DNA of 64,000 nucleotides from CAZTAO01 sp964611645 (GCA_964611645.1 CAZTAO010000007.1:1-64000); one strand, 5' to 3'; shown: positions 50,601 to 60,272, numbered from the stretch's first letter. A program made the numbers and translations. Notes: a model not told the origin generated them from the sequence alone.

Positions 50601-51718
50601 CAGGCAGTCTGGACTATAGACTTGACTGGACTGATGGCACTCCTGTGGGGGCTTCAGCAACCATGGGTAACCCGACCGGTGAGATCGGCTTCCGGATAGA
50701 GCGATCTTCATCCGGATTCAGTGGTCCGTTCACAGCCATGGTTATGGCTCCCGCCAACTCCGTTACGTTCCTTGACACCACTGGCGCAGGCAGGGCGTTG
50801 TACTATCGCGTGGTCGCATTCAATGCGGCCGGAGACTCGGTCTCGAACGTGGTCTTGATCGGAGTGGAATCGCCAGTCGATCCGAGCAACCTGACAGTGA
50901 CGCCCGACGGAACAGACGTTGTTCTGGCCTGGGAGGATAACTCGGCGGACGAAACCCGGTTTACTATCCAGAGAGCCACAGTATCGAACTTCTCTGGCTA
51001 CACGACATTCACGGTCGGAGCCAACGTGACGACATACACAGACGCTGCGCCAAACCGAGACTACTACTACAGGGTGCGAGCGACCAATGCGGCAGGCGCT
51101 TCGGTGTGGTCCAACACCGGGCTGATTCTCGCAGACCCGACCATTCAGTCCGCTACTGCCTCGGTCGCGCCTCCGATGGCTATCACTCTGACGTGGATAG
51201 ACGAATCCGCGCTCGAGTCCGGATTCACCATTCAGAGGTCAGTGTCGCCGACGTTCGCCAACTTCCGTACAGTCACCGCGCCAGCCGCCGCTGGCGCGGG
51301 CAGCACAGTGAACTTCGTAGACAGGACTGCGCTGTCTCAGAACACCCCGTATTACTACAGGGTCCAGGCAACGAACGCAACTGCCGTTTCCCGGTGGTCG
51401 AACACGGCAGCCCTCACTACTCCCGGAAGACCGGCATCTCCGACTGCCCTGACATTCGTCAGCGCGACCACAGCATCAATCAGCATGTCGTGGACGGACA
51501 ATGCCAGCAATGAAGCGGGATTCTATGTCCAGAGAGCCACTGCCGGAGCTACCGGCCCGTGGACAAACATAACGCTTCCGGCAGGCCTTCCGGCTGACAC
51601 GGCTGTCTATACGGCAACCAGATTGACTACCAAGAGGAACTACTGGTTCCGCGTGTGGGCATTCAATGGCTATGGCGCAAGCACATATTCCAATGTGCTG
51701 GCCGTGACAACTAACTAG
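47693..51718 (+). CDS. Secreted multicopper oxidase B with four FN3 domains
   Basis: The 1341-residue product begins with a signal peptide (about residues 1-26). An Ala/Arg-rich leader (QIQERRVTQAQREAASAARK) follows, then a CotA/bilirubin oxidase-like cupredoxin region. Copper motifs: VIHLHGARTPWISDGTPHQW (~residue 246), FYHDHAWGITRLNVYV (~308), THPIHFHLFDVQLLNR (~829) and WHCHILSHEEMDMMRPIKFN (~936). All His ligands and the Cys are present, so it should be active. Four FN3 domains fill the last ~390 residues and may bind polymer or the cell surface. AAAGGA lies 8 bp before the ATG. It is a tandem paralogue of the frameshifted gene and lies next to a two-component system and prepilin-like genes. 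Confidence 0.93.
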   Translation: MYQHRFLAVLVLVALVVILGIAQVNSETATPAKPVAANWRALQIQERRVTQAQREAASAARKSQASNQGAKPAGAKLTIEPTPGGIPDYFGVANWAYTPIIRKFVDQLPGLTEANKNNLGQYISVAVPDTKTYPGSDYYELHVQQFAQKLHTDIPATTLRCYVQVNKGTDASGNNTVAPAPIRYLGPLIVAQKNRPVRIKFTNKLPIGDAGKLFVPVDTTVMGAGVGPTEVGGVRQSFTDNRAVIHLHGARTPWISDGTPHQWITPAGESTVYPEGVSKQNVPDMPDPGAGSQTYYYTNQQSSRLLFYHDHAWGITRLNVYVGEAAGYLIRDDAENQLISAGLIPSQEIPLIIQDKSFVDPATVRVTDPTWNWGTGAVDSAGVRAPKAGDLWYPHVYVPAQNPYDLSGANPYGRWHYGPWFYPPTTGIPYLPVPNPYYDPINAPWEPPEMPGVPSVSMPGESYFDTPMVNGCAYPTVTLQPKAYRFRILNAANDRFFNLQLYKADPAVISSDGRPNTEVKMVPASSTPGITGFPGFPNWPTDAREGGVPDPATAGPSFVQIGTEAGFLPAPVVVENQPISWNLNPTTFNFGNVNGHALLVASAERADVVVDFSAYAGQTLILYNDAPAAFPALDPRYDYYTGAPDLTEEGGTVSPMAGFGPNTRTIMQINVAAATPAPAFNLTALENAFKTTPTQDGVFKRSQDPIIVAQAPYNSAYSQTFPTAWPLWGYARIQDTSMKFRTVTGTDVTMEFQPKAIHDEMGAAFDDYGRMAGRLGLELKNPTAFTANFILQNYVDPATEIANDVVSTGPVMARDGTQIWKISHNGVDTHPIHFHLFDVQLLNRVTWDGQIWPPDPNELGWKETVRISPLEDTIVALRPVSPKQPFGIPDSIRPLNPSEPLGSMMGFSNFDPLTGNALPMPTVNEMTNFGWEYVWHCHILSHEEMDMMRPIKFNVARALAARPVLKVSKSGSLDYRLDWTDGTPVGASATMGNPTGEIGFRIERSSSGFSGPFTAMVMAPANSVTFLDTTGAGRALYYRVVAFNAAGDSVSNVVLIGVESPVDPSNLTVTPDGTDVVLAWEDNSADETRFTIQRATVSNFSGYTTFTVGANVTTYTDAAPNRDYYYRVRATNAAGASVWSNTGLILADPTIQSATASVAPPMAITLTWIDESALESGFTIQRSVSPTFANFRTVTAPAAAGAGSTVNFVDRTALSQNTPYYYRVQATNATAVSRWSNTAALTTPGRPASPTALTFVSATTASISMSWTDNASNEAGFYVQRATAGATGPWTNITLPAGLPADTAVYTATRLTTKRNYWFRVWAFNGYGASTYSNVLAVTTN

Positions 51719-51732
51719 ATGCAAAACGTACT

Positions 51733-51761
51733 GCGGCAGGGCCGGATCGCAGCCCTGCCGC
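51733..51761 (+). terminator. Hairpin after oxidase B
   Basis: GCGGCAGGGC (51733-51742), 9-nt loop, GCCCTGCCGC (51752-51761). It lies 15 bp after the stop codon and has the same CGGCAGGG core as the hairpin after oxidase A. No T-run follows. Confidence 0.5.
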
Positions 51762-51822
51762 GGCACGCAACAGAACGCTGAGACTGAAAGCAGTATCTCA
51801 CTGCGATCGAAAGGTGCACGGA

Positions 51823-52509
51823 ATGAACGAAAAACGAGGTTTTACGCTGATTGAGTTGCTGGTAGTCATGGCGATAATAGCAATACTGGCGGCGATACTC
51901 TTCCCGGTGTTTGCAAGAGCCAGGGAGACTGCGAAGAAGGCTGTGTGCCTCTCCAACATGAAGCAGATCGGGCTTGCAACTATGATGTATGTCCAGGACT
52001 ATGATGAGAGATTCGCAATCCAGCCGCTGGACGACACATTCAACATTGCGGGTGGCGGCGTGAAGAACTGGAAACTGCCCACCTCCAAGCTCAACTGGGC
52101 CAAGGCAATTGAGCCGTACATCAAGGATGCTCACGTGCCTGAATGCCCATGCTCGAAGAAGACCAGTTCCTGCCGATACACATGCGGGATGACCCTGGGC
52201 CCGTGGTCCTATCCCCTGTCGCTCTTCGGCAATGGCATGATATTCAGACTTGGCCTATCGCAAGCAGGCGTCACCAGCCCCACAAAGACCATCCTCTACC
52301 AGTGCTGTGGGCAGTCTTGGAGCACATGCTACATAGCGCCATACTGGAACACCGCGCTCTCCCCGCCAGCTTGGGACTCCTATACGAACCCAGACTGGGC
52401 TAACCACTTCAGTGGAACAAACCTGATAATGGCGGACGGCCACGTGAAGTGGTTCAAGTATGAAGCCTATGCTTCCGACGTGACCGCATTCGATCCGTCC
52501 AGTTCATAG
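51823..52509 (+). CDS. Prepilin-like protein with H-X9-DG motif, copy B
   Basis: The 228-residue product has the prepilin leader and helix (RGFTLIELLVVMAIIAILAA) and the same body as copy A: CLSNMKQIGLATMMYVQDYD, PLDDTFNIAGGGVKNWKLPT, ECPCSKKTSSCRYTCG, QCCGQSWSTCYIAPYWN. The H-X9-DG motif HFSGTNLIMADGHVKW is at the C-terminus. All eight Cys are conserved. I chose the ATG at 51823; a GTG three codons upstream would add only HG. It lies 104 bp after oxidase B on the same strand and may be co-transcribed with it. Copy A lies at the other end of the block in the opposite orientation. Confidence 0.9.
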   Translation: MNEKRGFTLIELLVVMAIIAILAAILFPVFARARETAKKAVCLSNMKQIGLATMMYVQDYDERFAIQPLDDTFNIAGGGVKNWKLPTSKLNWAKAIEPYIKDAHVPECPCSKKTSSCRYTCGMTLGPWSYPLSLFGNGMIFRLGLSQAGVTSPTKTILYQCCGQSWSTCYIAPYWNTALSPPAWDSYTNPDWANHFSGTNLIMADGHVKWFKYEAYASDVTAFDPSSS

Positions 52510-52542
52510 AGAGCACTCTCCATTACTCTTGGACGGCTGCAA

Positions 52543-53958
<1,416 letters not shown>

Positions 53959-53968
53959 GTTTGCCTCG

Positions 53969-55312
53969 CTAGTCGGCAGAATCCCCTGCCTTTGTACGAT
54001 TCAGTAACTCCACCAAGGCTCGCGCTGTGCGGGCAGATGCTCCACGGTTGGCAGCCATCATCTGGGCGCATTTCAGGCGGTAGTCTTCCTGAAGATCAAA
54101 GCTTCCCACGATTACCGCCAGCTTCCGGCCCAGTTCGTCCGCGTTGTTGACCTCTATCCCGCAGCCGTAGGACTTGCTCTGCGCGGCGATGTCTTTGGTT
54201 TTGAATGTGTGCGGGCCGAACAGCACGGGCTTGCCCTGGGCAATGGGCTGCAGGAGGCTGTGGCCTCCCTTGGGGATGAGAGTCCCGCCCACAAACGCCG
54301 CGACTCCGGCGGCATAGACATTCGCCAGTTCGCCCATTGTGTCGAGCACGAGAACATCAGGTGCCTGAGAAGTGTCTCCGCTCTCTGCCCTCTGCTCTCT
54401 GCCCTCTGCCCTCTGCCCTTCGCTTCGCAAGGCACAGGTAAGGCCGCGCGACTCAACGAGGCTCCTGATATCCCCCGCCCTGTCCAACTGTCGTGGCGCG
54501 ATAACCAGCCGGAGTTGTGGGTGGGTCCGTCGGGCGGCTATGAATGCGTCAATTACCGGCTCATCTTCTCCCGGGTTGGTGCTGCCGGCCACAAAGACCG
54601 GCGCATCCTCGGGAAACCCCAGACTGATTCGCAGCTTCGCAGCATCATCCGGCGACATCGGCTCCGTGGACTGGTCCGCCTTGCAGTTGCCGGTCACAAT
54701 AACGCGCTCAGCCGGAGCGCCGATGGAGATTACCCGATCGGCATCACCCGCAGACTGCATGCAGAAGAGGTCGATGTTGGAAAGCGCCCAGCGGTACATC
54801 CAGCCCAGCCTCTTCGCGCCGCGCATGGTCTTGTCCGAAACGACACCGTTGATAATCGCGTTGGGAATGCCCCTGCTCTTGAGAACGTGTCGGAAGTTGG
54901 GCCAGATCTCGGTGTCGGTGCTGGCAAACAGGCCAGGGTTGACTGCATCCACCGAAGCGTTCACGCAGGGCAGCAGGTCCAGGGGGTAGTAGATGAAAGC
55001 GTCAGCATCCTGCACAGACTTGCATGCCATGTCCTGGCCGGTCTGGGTGGTGGTGGAGACAACAATCGGCCTGCCGGACAGAAGCTTCTTGAGTTCGGTG
55101 ACGACCATCGCGCTGGCAACCGACTCGCCGACCGAGACCGCATGAATCCAGATCGGCTTCGCCTGGCGCATCTCTTCAGGCACACTCACTAGGCCAATCT
55201 GCTGCTTCCAAGACCTCCGCGCCTTGCCCGAGACCCACACCCGGTATGCCATACCCCCGGCGACCGCCGGCGACAACACTGCCAGTATGGCGTTGTAGCG
55301 CAGGAAAGCCAT
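53969..55312 (-). CDS. waaA: 3-deoxy-D-manno-octulosonic acid (Kdo) transferase
   Basis: The 447-residue membrane-associated glycosyltransferase adds Kdo from CMP-Kdo to lipid A precursor. Motifs: IWIHAVSVGESVASAMVVTE near residue 53, VVSTTTQTGQDMA, STDTEIWPNFRHVLKSRGIP, VFVAGSTNPGEDEPVIDAF and AFVGGTLIPKGGHSLLQPIA. The N-terminus has a hydrophobic anchor. Five tandem heptamers lie in frame at 54383-54417 and encode a low-complexity insert (RSEGQRAEGREQRAESGDTS) at about residues 300-319, absent from other WaaA proteins I know. The start overlaps the stop of the upstream acyltransferase (TAATG). Confidence 0.93.
   Translation of the reverse strand: MAFLRYNAILAVLSPAVAGGMAYRVWVSGKARRSWKQQIGLVSVPEEMRQAKPIWIHAVSVGESVASAMVVTELKKLLSGRPIVVSTTTQTGQDMACKSVQDADAFIYYPLDLLPCVNASVDAVNPGLFASTDTEIWPNFRHVLKSRGIPNAIINGVVSDKTMRGAKRLGWMYRWALSNIDLFCMQSAGDADRVISIGAPAERVIVTGNCKADQSTEPMSPDDAAKLRISLGFPEDAPVFVAGSTNPGEDEPVIDAFIAARRTHPQLRLVIAPRQLDRAGDIRSLVESRGLTCALRSEGQRAEGREQRAESGDTSQAPDVLVLDTMGELANVYAAGVAAFVGGTLIPKGGHSLLQPIAQGKPVLFGPHTFKTKDIAAQSKSYGCGIEVNNADELGRKLAVIVGSFDLQEDYRLKCAQMMAANRGASARTARALVELLNRTKAGDSAD
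54383..54417. repeat. Heptanucleotide tandem repeat (CTCTGCY)5 inside waaA
   Basis: Five perfect 7-nt periods, CTCTGCC, CTCTGCT, then CTCTGCC three times (GGCAGAG on the coding strand). The frame is open through the array. Loss or gain of one unit would shift the frame. Confidence 0.85.
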
Positions 55313-55968
55313 TAGCCCAATGCCTCTTCGGCCAGCGATTCCTGGAGGTTGATGGCATCGCCGATCCGTTTGGCAGCGCCCGCTTCGTCCTCGGTGGGCG
55401 GCAGCACGAACGGCTGGCCGAATACAAGGACAACTCGGGAGAATGGAAGCGGGATCATGTGCTTGTCCCAGGAGTGAAGCCTCTTGCAGGGCTTACAGGC
55501 CACTCCGACCGGCAGGATTGGAACGCCGGACATCATCGCCAGTTTGCTGGTTCCCGGCTGCACCTGCTTGGAGGGGCCTTTGGGGCCGTCGGGTGTGAGA
55601 GCCATGATTCCACCGGCCTTGAGCGCCCTTGCAGACTCCAGCACAGCCCTGGCGCCCTGCCTGGCGCTGGAACCTCGAATCGTGCGATAACCCCGGCTCT
55701 TGAGGAGCCTGTTCTGAAGCTCGCCATCCCTAGAAACAGACACTAACGAATAGAATCCCCGGTTGCGGCAGTAGTATATGGGCAGGATTGTGACGCCGTG
55801 CCACAGAACGACCAACCCGCCTTTGCCGTCGGCTGCCAGCTTCTCCAGATTCTCCTGGCCGATCACCTTGAACCTGCAGGAGGCGGCCAGAAGTGTGGAG
55901 ATCAACCACAGAACCCAAAACGCCAGGGACATTTTCAACCGTTCGCCGAAACTAGACTGCTGTGGCAT
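55312..55968 (-). CDS. DUF374 lysophospholipid acyltransferase-family protein
   Basis: The 218-residue product has an N-terminal hydrophobic helix (MSLAFWVLWLISTLLAASC). The DUF374 pattern follows: GGLVVLWHGVTILPIYYC with the catalytic HG, VSVSRDGELQNRLLKSRGY, MALTPDGPKGPSKQVQPGTS and LPVGVACKPCKRLHSWDKHM. It belongs to the LpxL/PlsC-like superfamily. In genomes without a classical LpxL it is often placed among lipid A genes and proposed as the late acyltransferase; that is inference here. It overlaps the msbA-like gene by 17 bp and waaA by 1 bp. Confidence 0.9.
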   Translation of the reverse strand: MPQQSSFGERLKMSLAFWVLWLISTLLAASCRFKVIGQENLEKLAADGKGGLVVLWHGVTILPIYYCRNRGFYSLVSVSRDGELQNRLLKSRGYRTIRGSSARQGARAVLESARALKAGGIMALTPDGPKGPSKQVQPGTSKLAMMSGVPILPVGVACKPCKRLHSWDKHMIPLPFSRVVLVFGQPFVLPPTEDEAGAAKRIGDAINLQESLAEEALG

Positions 55969-57775
55969 CTGAACTCGTCAACTCCCTCGACCTGGTCTGC
56001 GACCTGTAAAGCGCGGCGAACACCCCATCCGCGTCCATCAGTCCCTTGAATGAGCCACTCTCCACTACCTGCCCGCGTTCCATCACGATAATCTTGTTGG
56101 CGTTTCTGACCGTGGAGAGCCGGTGCGCGATCACGATAGTGCTGCGCCCCTGCATGACCCTGTCCAAGGCCTCCTGGACCACCACCTCCGAGGCCACATC
56201 GAGCGCCGAGGTGGCTTCGTCTAGAATCAGGATGCGGGGGTCGGTAAGCAGGGCACGAGCGATGGCAAGCCTCTGACGCTGACCACCGGAAAGCCCTACC
56301 CCACCCTCGCCAAGTATTGTGTTGTAGCCATCGGGAAGAGCGGAGATGAAATCGTGAGCGTTGGCATCCTTTGCCGCGGCTGTTATCTGCTCAATGGTGG
56401 CGCCGGGCCTGCCGTAGGAGATGTTGTCTGCTATTCGCCCGCTGAAGAGAATGGTCTCCTGAGGCACTATCGCGACATGGTCGCGCAGGCTGCGGGTATC
56501 CAGGTCTCGGACGTCCGCGCCATCCACCAACACCTGCCCCGCCGTCACATCGTAGAAGCGCAGAATCAGGTCGGCCACGGTCGATTTCCCGGCGCCGCTG
56601 GGACCAACTACCGCTACCATCATTCCCGGGTCTACCTTGAACGACAGGTGCTCTATCACCGGCTCGCTGGGGTTATACTCGAAGCCGACGTCTCGGAACT
56701 CCACTTCACCTCGCATAGTGGTCAGGCGAATTCCGTCGGGGTTCTCGACAATGTCCGACTCGGTGTCCAGAAGCTCGAAAACTCGCTCGCCGGCGGCAAC
56801 TGTCTGCTGGTAGATGGTGTTGAGTCTGCCGAACTGCTTGGCTGCATCGGCTACAAGAAACGCCAGCGTCGTAAACTCTGTGAGGACCGGGAACGTGATC
56901 TGCTTGTGGACGACCATCCAGCCGCCTATCAGGACGATCAGCGCCGCCGCAGTCCCACCCATCAGGTCGATGACGGGCAGCACCAGCGAGTTCCTGCGAG
57001 CGGCCCGAAGCGCGGCGTCGAGGCTCCGACGGTTGACATCCCCGAACCTCTCCACTTCCTGCTTCTCCGTGCCGAATGCCTTGATGACCCTGATTCCCCT
57101 CACAGACTCCTCTATCACCGCGCTCACGTCGCCGAGAGTAGCTTGCGTGGCGGTGGTAAGCGACCGAATCTTCCTGGTGATGCGGTCTATGGTGATGCCC
57201 ATCAGAGGAACGAACAGGATGGTCAGAACCGTAAGCTGCCAGCTCAGGTAGAACATCCGGCCAAGTCCGGCGATCAACATTACCGGGCCATTGATCGCCT
57301 GCACAACAACCGTGCTGGACTGCTGGATAACGCCGACGTCGTTGTTCATCCGCGACATCAGGTCACCAATGCGGCTCTTGTGAAAGAAGCGAATTGAAAG
57401 GGTCTGAATGTGGGCGTAGATCTTCAGGCGGATATCCGCGCCGATGCGGTTTGTAACCGATGCAACCAGGTAGTTGCTAAGGTATGTGAAAGTGGCCTTG
57501 GGGATGTGAATCGCCACGAGCAAAGCTGCAACCGCCCAGATGAGCACTATTGCCGCACTCTCGGGCGTGGCCCAACCCCAGTCGATCATCTTCTGCACGA
57601 GCCAGATATCCAACACGTCCTGCCCGCTCTTGGCGCTGCCTGCGGCCATAAACCAGCCGATCAGTTTCGCCATGAACAGACTGGTCCCGGCAACGATCAG
57701 ACTGCACACCGCAGCCATGCCCAACCGGCCCTTGTAAGCCAGCACATATTGCAGCAGCCTTCTGCCGGTATCCAC
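55952..57775 (-). CDS. msbA: MsbA-type lipid flippase (ABC transporter)
   Basis: The 607-residue half-transporter has six transmembrane helices in residues ~15-315 (for example LGMAAVCSLIVAGTSLFMAK, AAALIVLIGGWMVVHK). The ATPase domain follows: Walker A VVGPSGAGKSTVADLILRFY, signature LSGGQRQRLAIARALL, Walker B ILILDEATSALD and the switch His in VIAHRLSTV. It should dimerise in the inner membrane. The setting between lpxB and waaA indicates lipid A-core export. The start is GTG at 57775, overlapping the lpxB stop (TAGTG). Confidence 0.9.
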   Translation of the reverse strand: MDTGRRLLQYVLAYKGRLGMAAVCSLIVAGTSLFMAKLIGWFMAAGSAKSGQDVLDIWLVQKMIDWGWATPESAAIVLIWAVAALLVAIHIPKATFTYLSNYLVASVTNRIGADIRLKIYAHIQTLSIRFFHKSRIGDLMSRMNNDVGVIQQSSTVVVQAINGPVMLIAGLGRMFYLSWQLTVLTILFVPLMGITIDRITRKIRSLTTATQATLGDVSAVIEESVRGIRVIKAFGTEKQEVERFGDVNRRSLDAALRAARRNSLVLPVIDLMGGTAAALIVLIGGWMVVHKQITFPVLTEFTTLAFLVADAAKQFGRLNTIYQQTVAAGERVFELLDTESDIVENPDGIRLTTMRGEVEFRDVGFEYNPSEPVIEHLSFKVDPGMMVAVVGPSGAGKSTVADLILRFYDVTAGQVLVDGADVRDLDTRSLRDHVAIVPQETILFSGRIADNISYGRPGATIEQITAAAKDANAHDFISALPDGYNTILGEGGVGLSGGQRQRLAIARALLTDPRILILDEATSALDVASEVVVQEALDRVMQGRSTIVIAHRLSTVRNANKIIVMERGQVVESGSFKGLMDADGVFAALYRSQTRSRELTSSDATAV

Positions 57776-58935
57776 TAGATCAAACCCCCAAGTTCCAGGA
57801 CAGCTTTGGCTGCCCGAGCAAGCCCGCCAGGCTCGCCCAGTTCGCCGCGCACCAGCGAGAAGTCCTCTCGCATACTTTGGCTTTTGTCCGGGTCTGCCAT
57901 AATCGCCATCACTTCATCGGCGAGTCGCTCGCCGGTCACATCCGACCCCAATATCTCCGGGCATACCTGCCGGCCCGCGATGATATTGGGCAGGCCTATG
58001 AAGCTCTCAACAGTGTAGTTACGGATCACATATTCCCACTGCATCACCCACGTGCCTCTGTAGATGATGATCATTGGCGTGCCAATTATAGCCGCTTCCA
58101 TTGTCGCAGTGCCACTGGTCACTACCAGTACGTCCGAATGCGCCATGCAATCGTAACCGGCTCGTTCTACCACCCGCACCTTTGGAAAGCCCTGCCTGAA
58201 CGCGGCGTAGCGGTCAATCCGATTCTGGAGCGCCGCGCCGTTGCCCGCCGCGCCTACCACGAACTGCGCGCCGCTAAGCCTGTCGTTGAGTATCTGCGCG
58301 CACTCCATCGTCGGGCCGAAATGCGTGGATATCTCGTGCGACCTGCTGCCCAGAAAGAGTCCGATGGTTCGGTAGTTGGTCGACAACCCCACGGACTCGA
58401 AGAACTCCGCCTTGGTCCGCGACGGCTTCGCCAGGTCAAGTATCGGATGCCCGACAAATCTCGCATCCACCCCTTCGGCTCGCAGGAAATCAGCCGACCA
58501 AGGGAACGGCGTCACTACCTTCCCCCCGCACTCCCGAAGCTCTCCCGCATTGCGCGGACGCCTTCGCCACGACGACGGAGGAAAGTAGTATACCACTTTT
58601 ATCCCATGGTGGTTGTACAGGGCCTTGGCCAGTCGCACGTTGAATGCGCCGAAGTCGATGGGAACAAACAGGTCGGGCTTGCGCCGGATGATCTCATGCT
58701 TCAGGCGGATGTACTTCGACAAAATGACGGGAAGAGTCTTGAGGGACTCGGCGACTCCCATGGTGCCGCCGCCGGTGGTGTCTATGACCAGTTCAACGCC
58801 GGACTCGCGCATTCTGGAGCCACCGCCGCCAAACAGCCTGGCCTGCGGAAGCAGTTTGCTGACACAGGTGGCAAGGTTGGCTCCGTAGAGGTCTCCCGAA
58901 GCCTCCCCCGCCGATATCGCAATCTGAGGGTCCAC
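57775..58935 (-). CDS. lpxB: Lipid A disaccharide synthase
   Basis: The 386-residue peripheral membrane glycosyltransferase joins UDP-diacylglucosamine and lipid X. Motifs: AISAGEASGDLYGANLATCV at the start, LFVPIDFGAFNVRLAKALY, ARFVGHPILDLAKPS, GLFLGSRSHEISTHFGPTME and LVVTSGTATMEAAIIGTPMI. The usual PxxWAW region reads FPPSSWRRRPRN. The start is GTG at 58935, overlapping the lpxA stop codon (TAGTG), so translation is coupled. Length is typical. Confidence 0.95.
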   Translation of the reverse strand: MDPQIAISAGEASGDLYGANLATCVSKLLPQARLFGGGGSRMRESGVELVIDTTGGGTMGVAESLKTLPVILSKYIRLKHEIIRRKPDLFVPIDFGAFNVRLAKALYNHHGIKVVYYFPPSSWRRRPRNAGELRECGGKVVTPFPWSADFLRAEGVDARFVGHPILDLAKPSRTKAEFFESVGLSTNYRTIGLFLGSRSHEISTHFGPTMECAQILNDRLSGAQFVVGAAGNGAALQNRIDRYAAFRQGFPKVRVVERAGYDCMAHSDVLVVTSGTATMEAAIIGTPMIIIYRGTWVMQWEYVIRNYTVESFIGLPNIIAGRQVCPEILGSDVTGERLADEVMAIMADPDKSQSMREDFSLVRGELGEPGGLARAAKAVLELGGLI

Positions 58936-59750
58936 TAGATGCTGGGCGCCTCAAGCTGCCGCCCACGATTACCTTTGCGCACTTTGCGCAGGAAGTCTAT
59001 GAGATACTGCAACTTCTTGGATGGTTCAATGTCTTTCTCAATGGCCTCCAGAGCCTGCCCGAGGTTCAGTTCCGAGCGGTAGAGAAGCCTGTACGCCTCT
59101 CGAATGGAGGCTCGTTCCTTAGGCCCGAAACCGTTTCGCCGAAGCCCTATGACATTCAGGTCATACACTTTGGCCGGCCTGCCATCCGACAGCGAGTACG
59201 GCGGGATATCCATCACTACTTTAGAGAATCCGCCAACCATGGCCAGCATGCCAATGCGGGTCTTCTGGTGGATTCCTACCAACCCGCCCAGCACGACCTT
59301 GTCCTCTATTTGGGTATGCCCACCCAGCACAGCGCTGTTCGCCATTGTGATACCGTTACCCAGCTTGCAGTTGTGACCGATATGACAGTATGCCATTAGC
59401 ATGTTGTTGCTGCCAACAGTCGTGGACCGACCTTCACCACTGGCGCGATGTATGGTGACAAACTCACGTATGATATTTCCGTCGCCAATGTCGAGATAAC
59501 TCTCTTCGCCCTTGAACCCATTGTCCTGAGGAAGGCCGCCCAGCACCGCGCCGGACATCACACGGTTATTATTCCCCATTCTCGTATACGGTTCTATGAC
59601 GACGTGAGAATCCAACTTGGTACCATCGCCTATACGCGTATGCGCACCGATAACCGTGTATGGGCCTATGACAACGCCCTCGCCGATCTCAGCGCTGTCA
59701 TCGATAATTGCGGTCGGGTGGATTTCGCTAATGCACTCAGTGTGTTTCAT
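58935..59750 (-). CDS. lpxA: UDP-N-acetylglucosamine acyltransferase
   Basis: The 271-residue left-handed beta-helix enzyme performs the first acylation of lipid A synthesis. Hexapeptide repeats fill residues ~10-190 (IGEGVVIGPYTVIGAHTRIG, HIGHNCKLGNGITMANSAVL). The catalytic His lies in MAYCHIGHNC (residue 123 or 126). VYDLNVIGLRRNGF and the C-terminal helical acyl carrier protein-binding part are present. GGGAG precedes the ATG at 59750. It lies 48 bp after fabZ. Confidence 0.96.
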   Translation of the reverse strand: MKHTECISEIHPTAIIDDSAEIGEGVVIGPYTVIGAHTRIGDGTKLDSHVVIEPYTRMGNNNRVMSGAVLGGLPQDNGFKGEESYLDIGDGNIIREFVTIHRASGEGRSTTVGSNNMLMAYCHIGHNCKLGNGITMANSAVLGGHTQIEDKVVLGGLVGIHQKTRIGMLAMVGGFSKVVMDIPPYSLSDGRPAKVYDLNVIGLRRNGFGPKERASIREAYRLLYRSELNLGQALEAIEKDIEPSKKLQYLIDFLRKVRKGNRGRQLEAPSI

Positions 59751-59798
59751 TTGAGCTCCCGCATCCTGTCAAGACAGTTCGCAAAGCGAACCATCCAG

Positions 59799-60272
59799 CT
59801 ATTCTTTGTTCCCGACTGCCTTGTCGGATGGCTTGGGCGTCTTGTGGGGATCAACCAGCGCAAAGCTGAACTCGCCTTCCGCGGCAACCTCTCCATCGAC
59901 CCTGCCAACAGCCTTGACTCGGCCCATGCTGCCTCTGACCCAAACCAACTCGACGTCGGTAACCAGGGTGTCCCCAGGCACAATCGGCTTCCTGAAGCGG
60001 ACGCTGTCCATCCCGCCAAAGTATGCCAGCTTGCCGGAGTTGCCACCAATGGAGAGCAATAGCACTCCGCCCACCTGCGCCATAGCCTCAAGCACCAACA
60101 CCCCAGGCATAACTGCATGCCCGGGAAAGTGGCCATTGAAGAATTCTTCGTTGATGGTGACGTTCTTGAACCCGCGCGCTGACTTGCCGGGGTCCAAGTC
60201 TGTTATTCTGTCAACCAGGAGGAACGGATACCTGTGCGGTAACACCGCGCGGATCTGTTCTATATCAAGCAT
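59799..60272 (-). CDS. fabZ: (3R)-hydroxyacyl-ACP dehydratase
   Basis: The 157-residue hot-dog-fold dehydratase acts in fatty acid elongation. It begins MLDIEQIRAVLPHRYPFLLV and has NEEFFNGHFPGHAVMPGVLV with the catalytic His and VLEAMAQVGG with the catalytic Glu. I chose the ATG at 60272 because GGGGTGA precedes it and the length then fits the family; the frame stays open for 32 more codons upstream, overlapping lpxC. Its place between lpxC and lpxA is classical: FabZ and LpxA/LpxC share the hydroxyacyl-ACP pool. Confidence 0.94.
   Translation of the reverse strand: MLDIEQIRAVLPHRYPFLLVDRITDLDPGKSARGFKNVTINEEFFNGHFPGHAVMPGVLVLEAMAQVGGVLLLSIGGNSGKLAYFGGMDSVRFRKPIVPGDTLVTDVELVWVRGSMGRVKAVGRVDGEVAAEGEFSFALVDPHKTPKPSDKAVGNKE

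Noticed and set aside
54209..55192. 327-codon plus-strand open frame opposite waaA
   Set aside because: Antisense shadow. waaA has the conserved motifs and fits the operon.
56354..57397. 347-codon plus-strand open frame
   Set aside because: Antisense to the msbA-like gene, whose ATPase and membrane motifs are unmistakable. Codon pattern is a mirror of the real gene.
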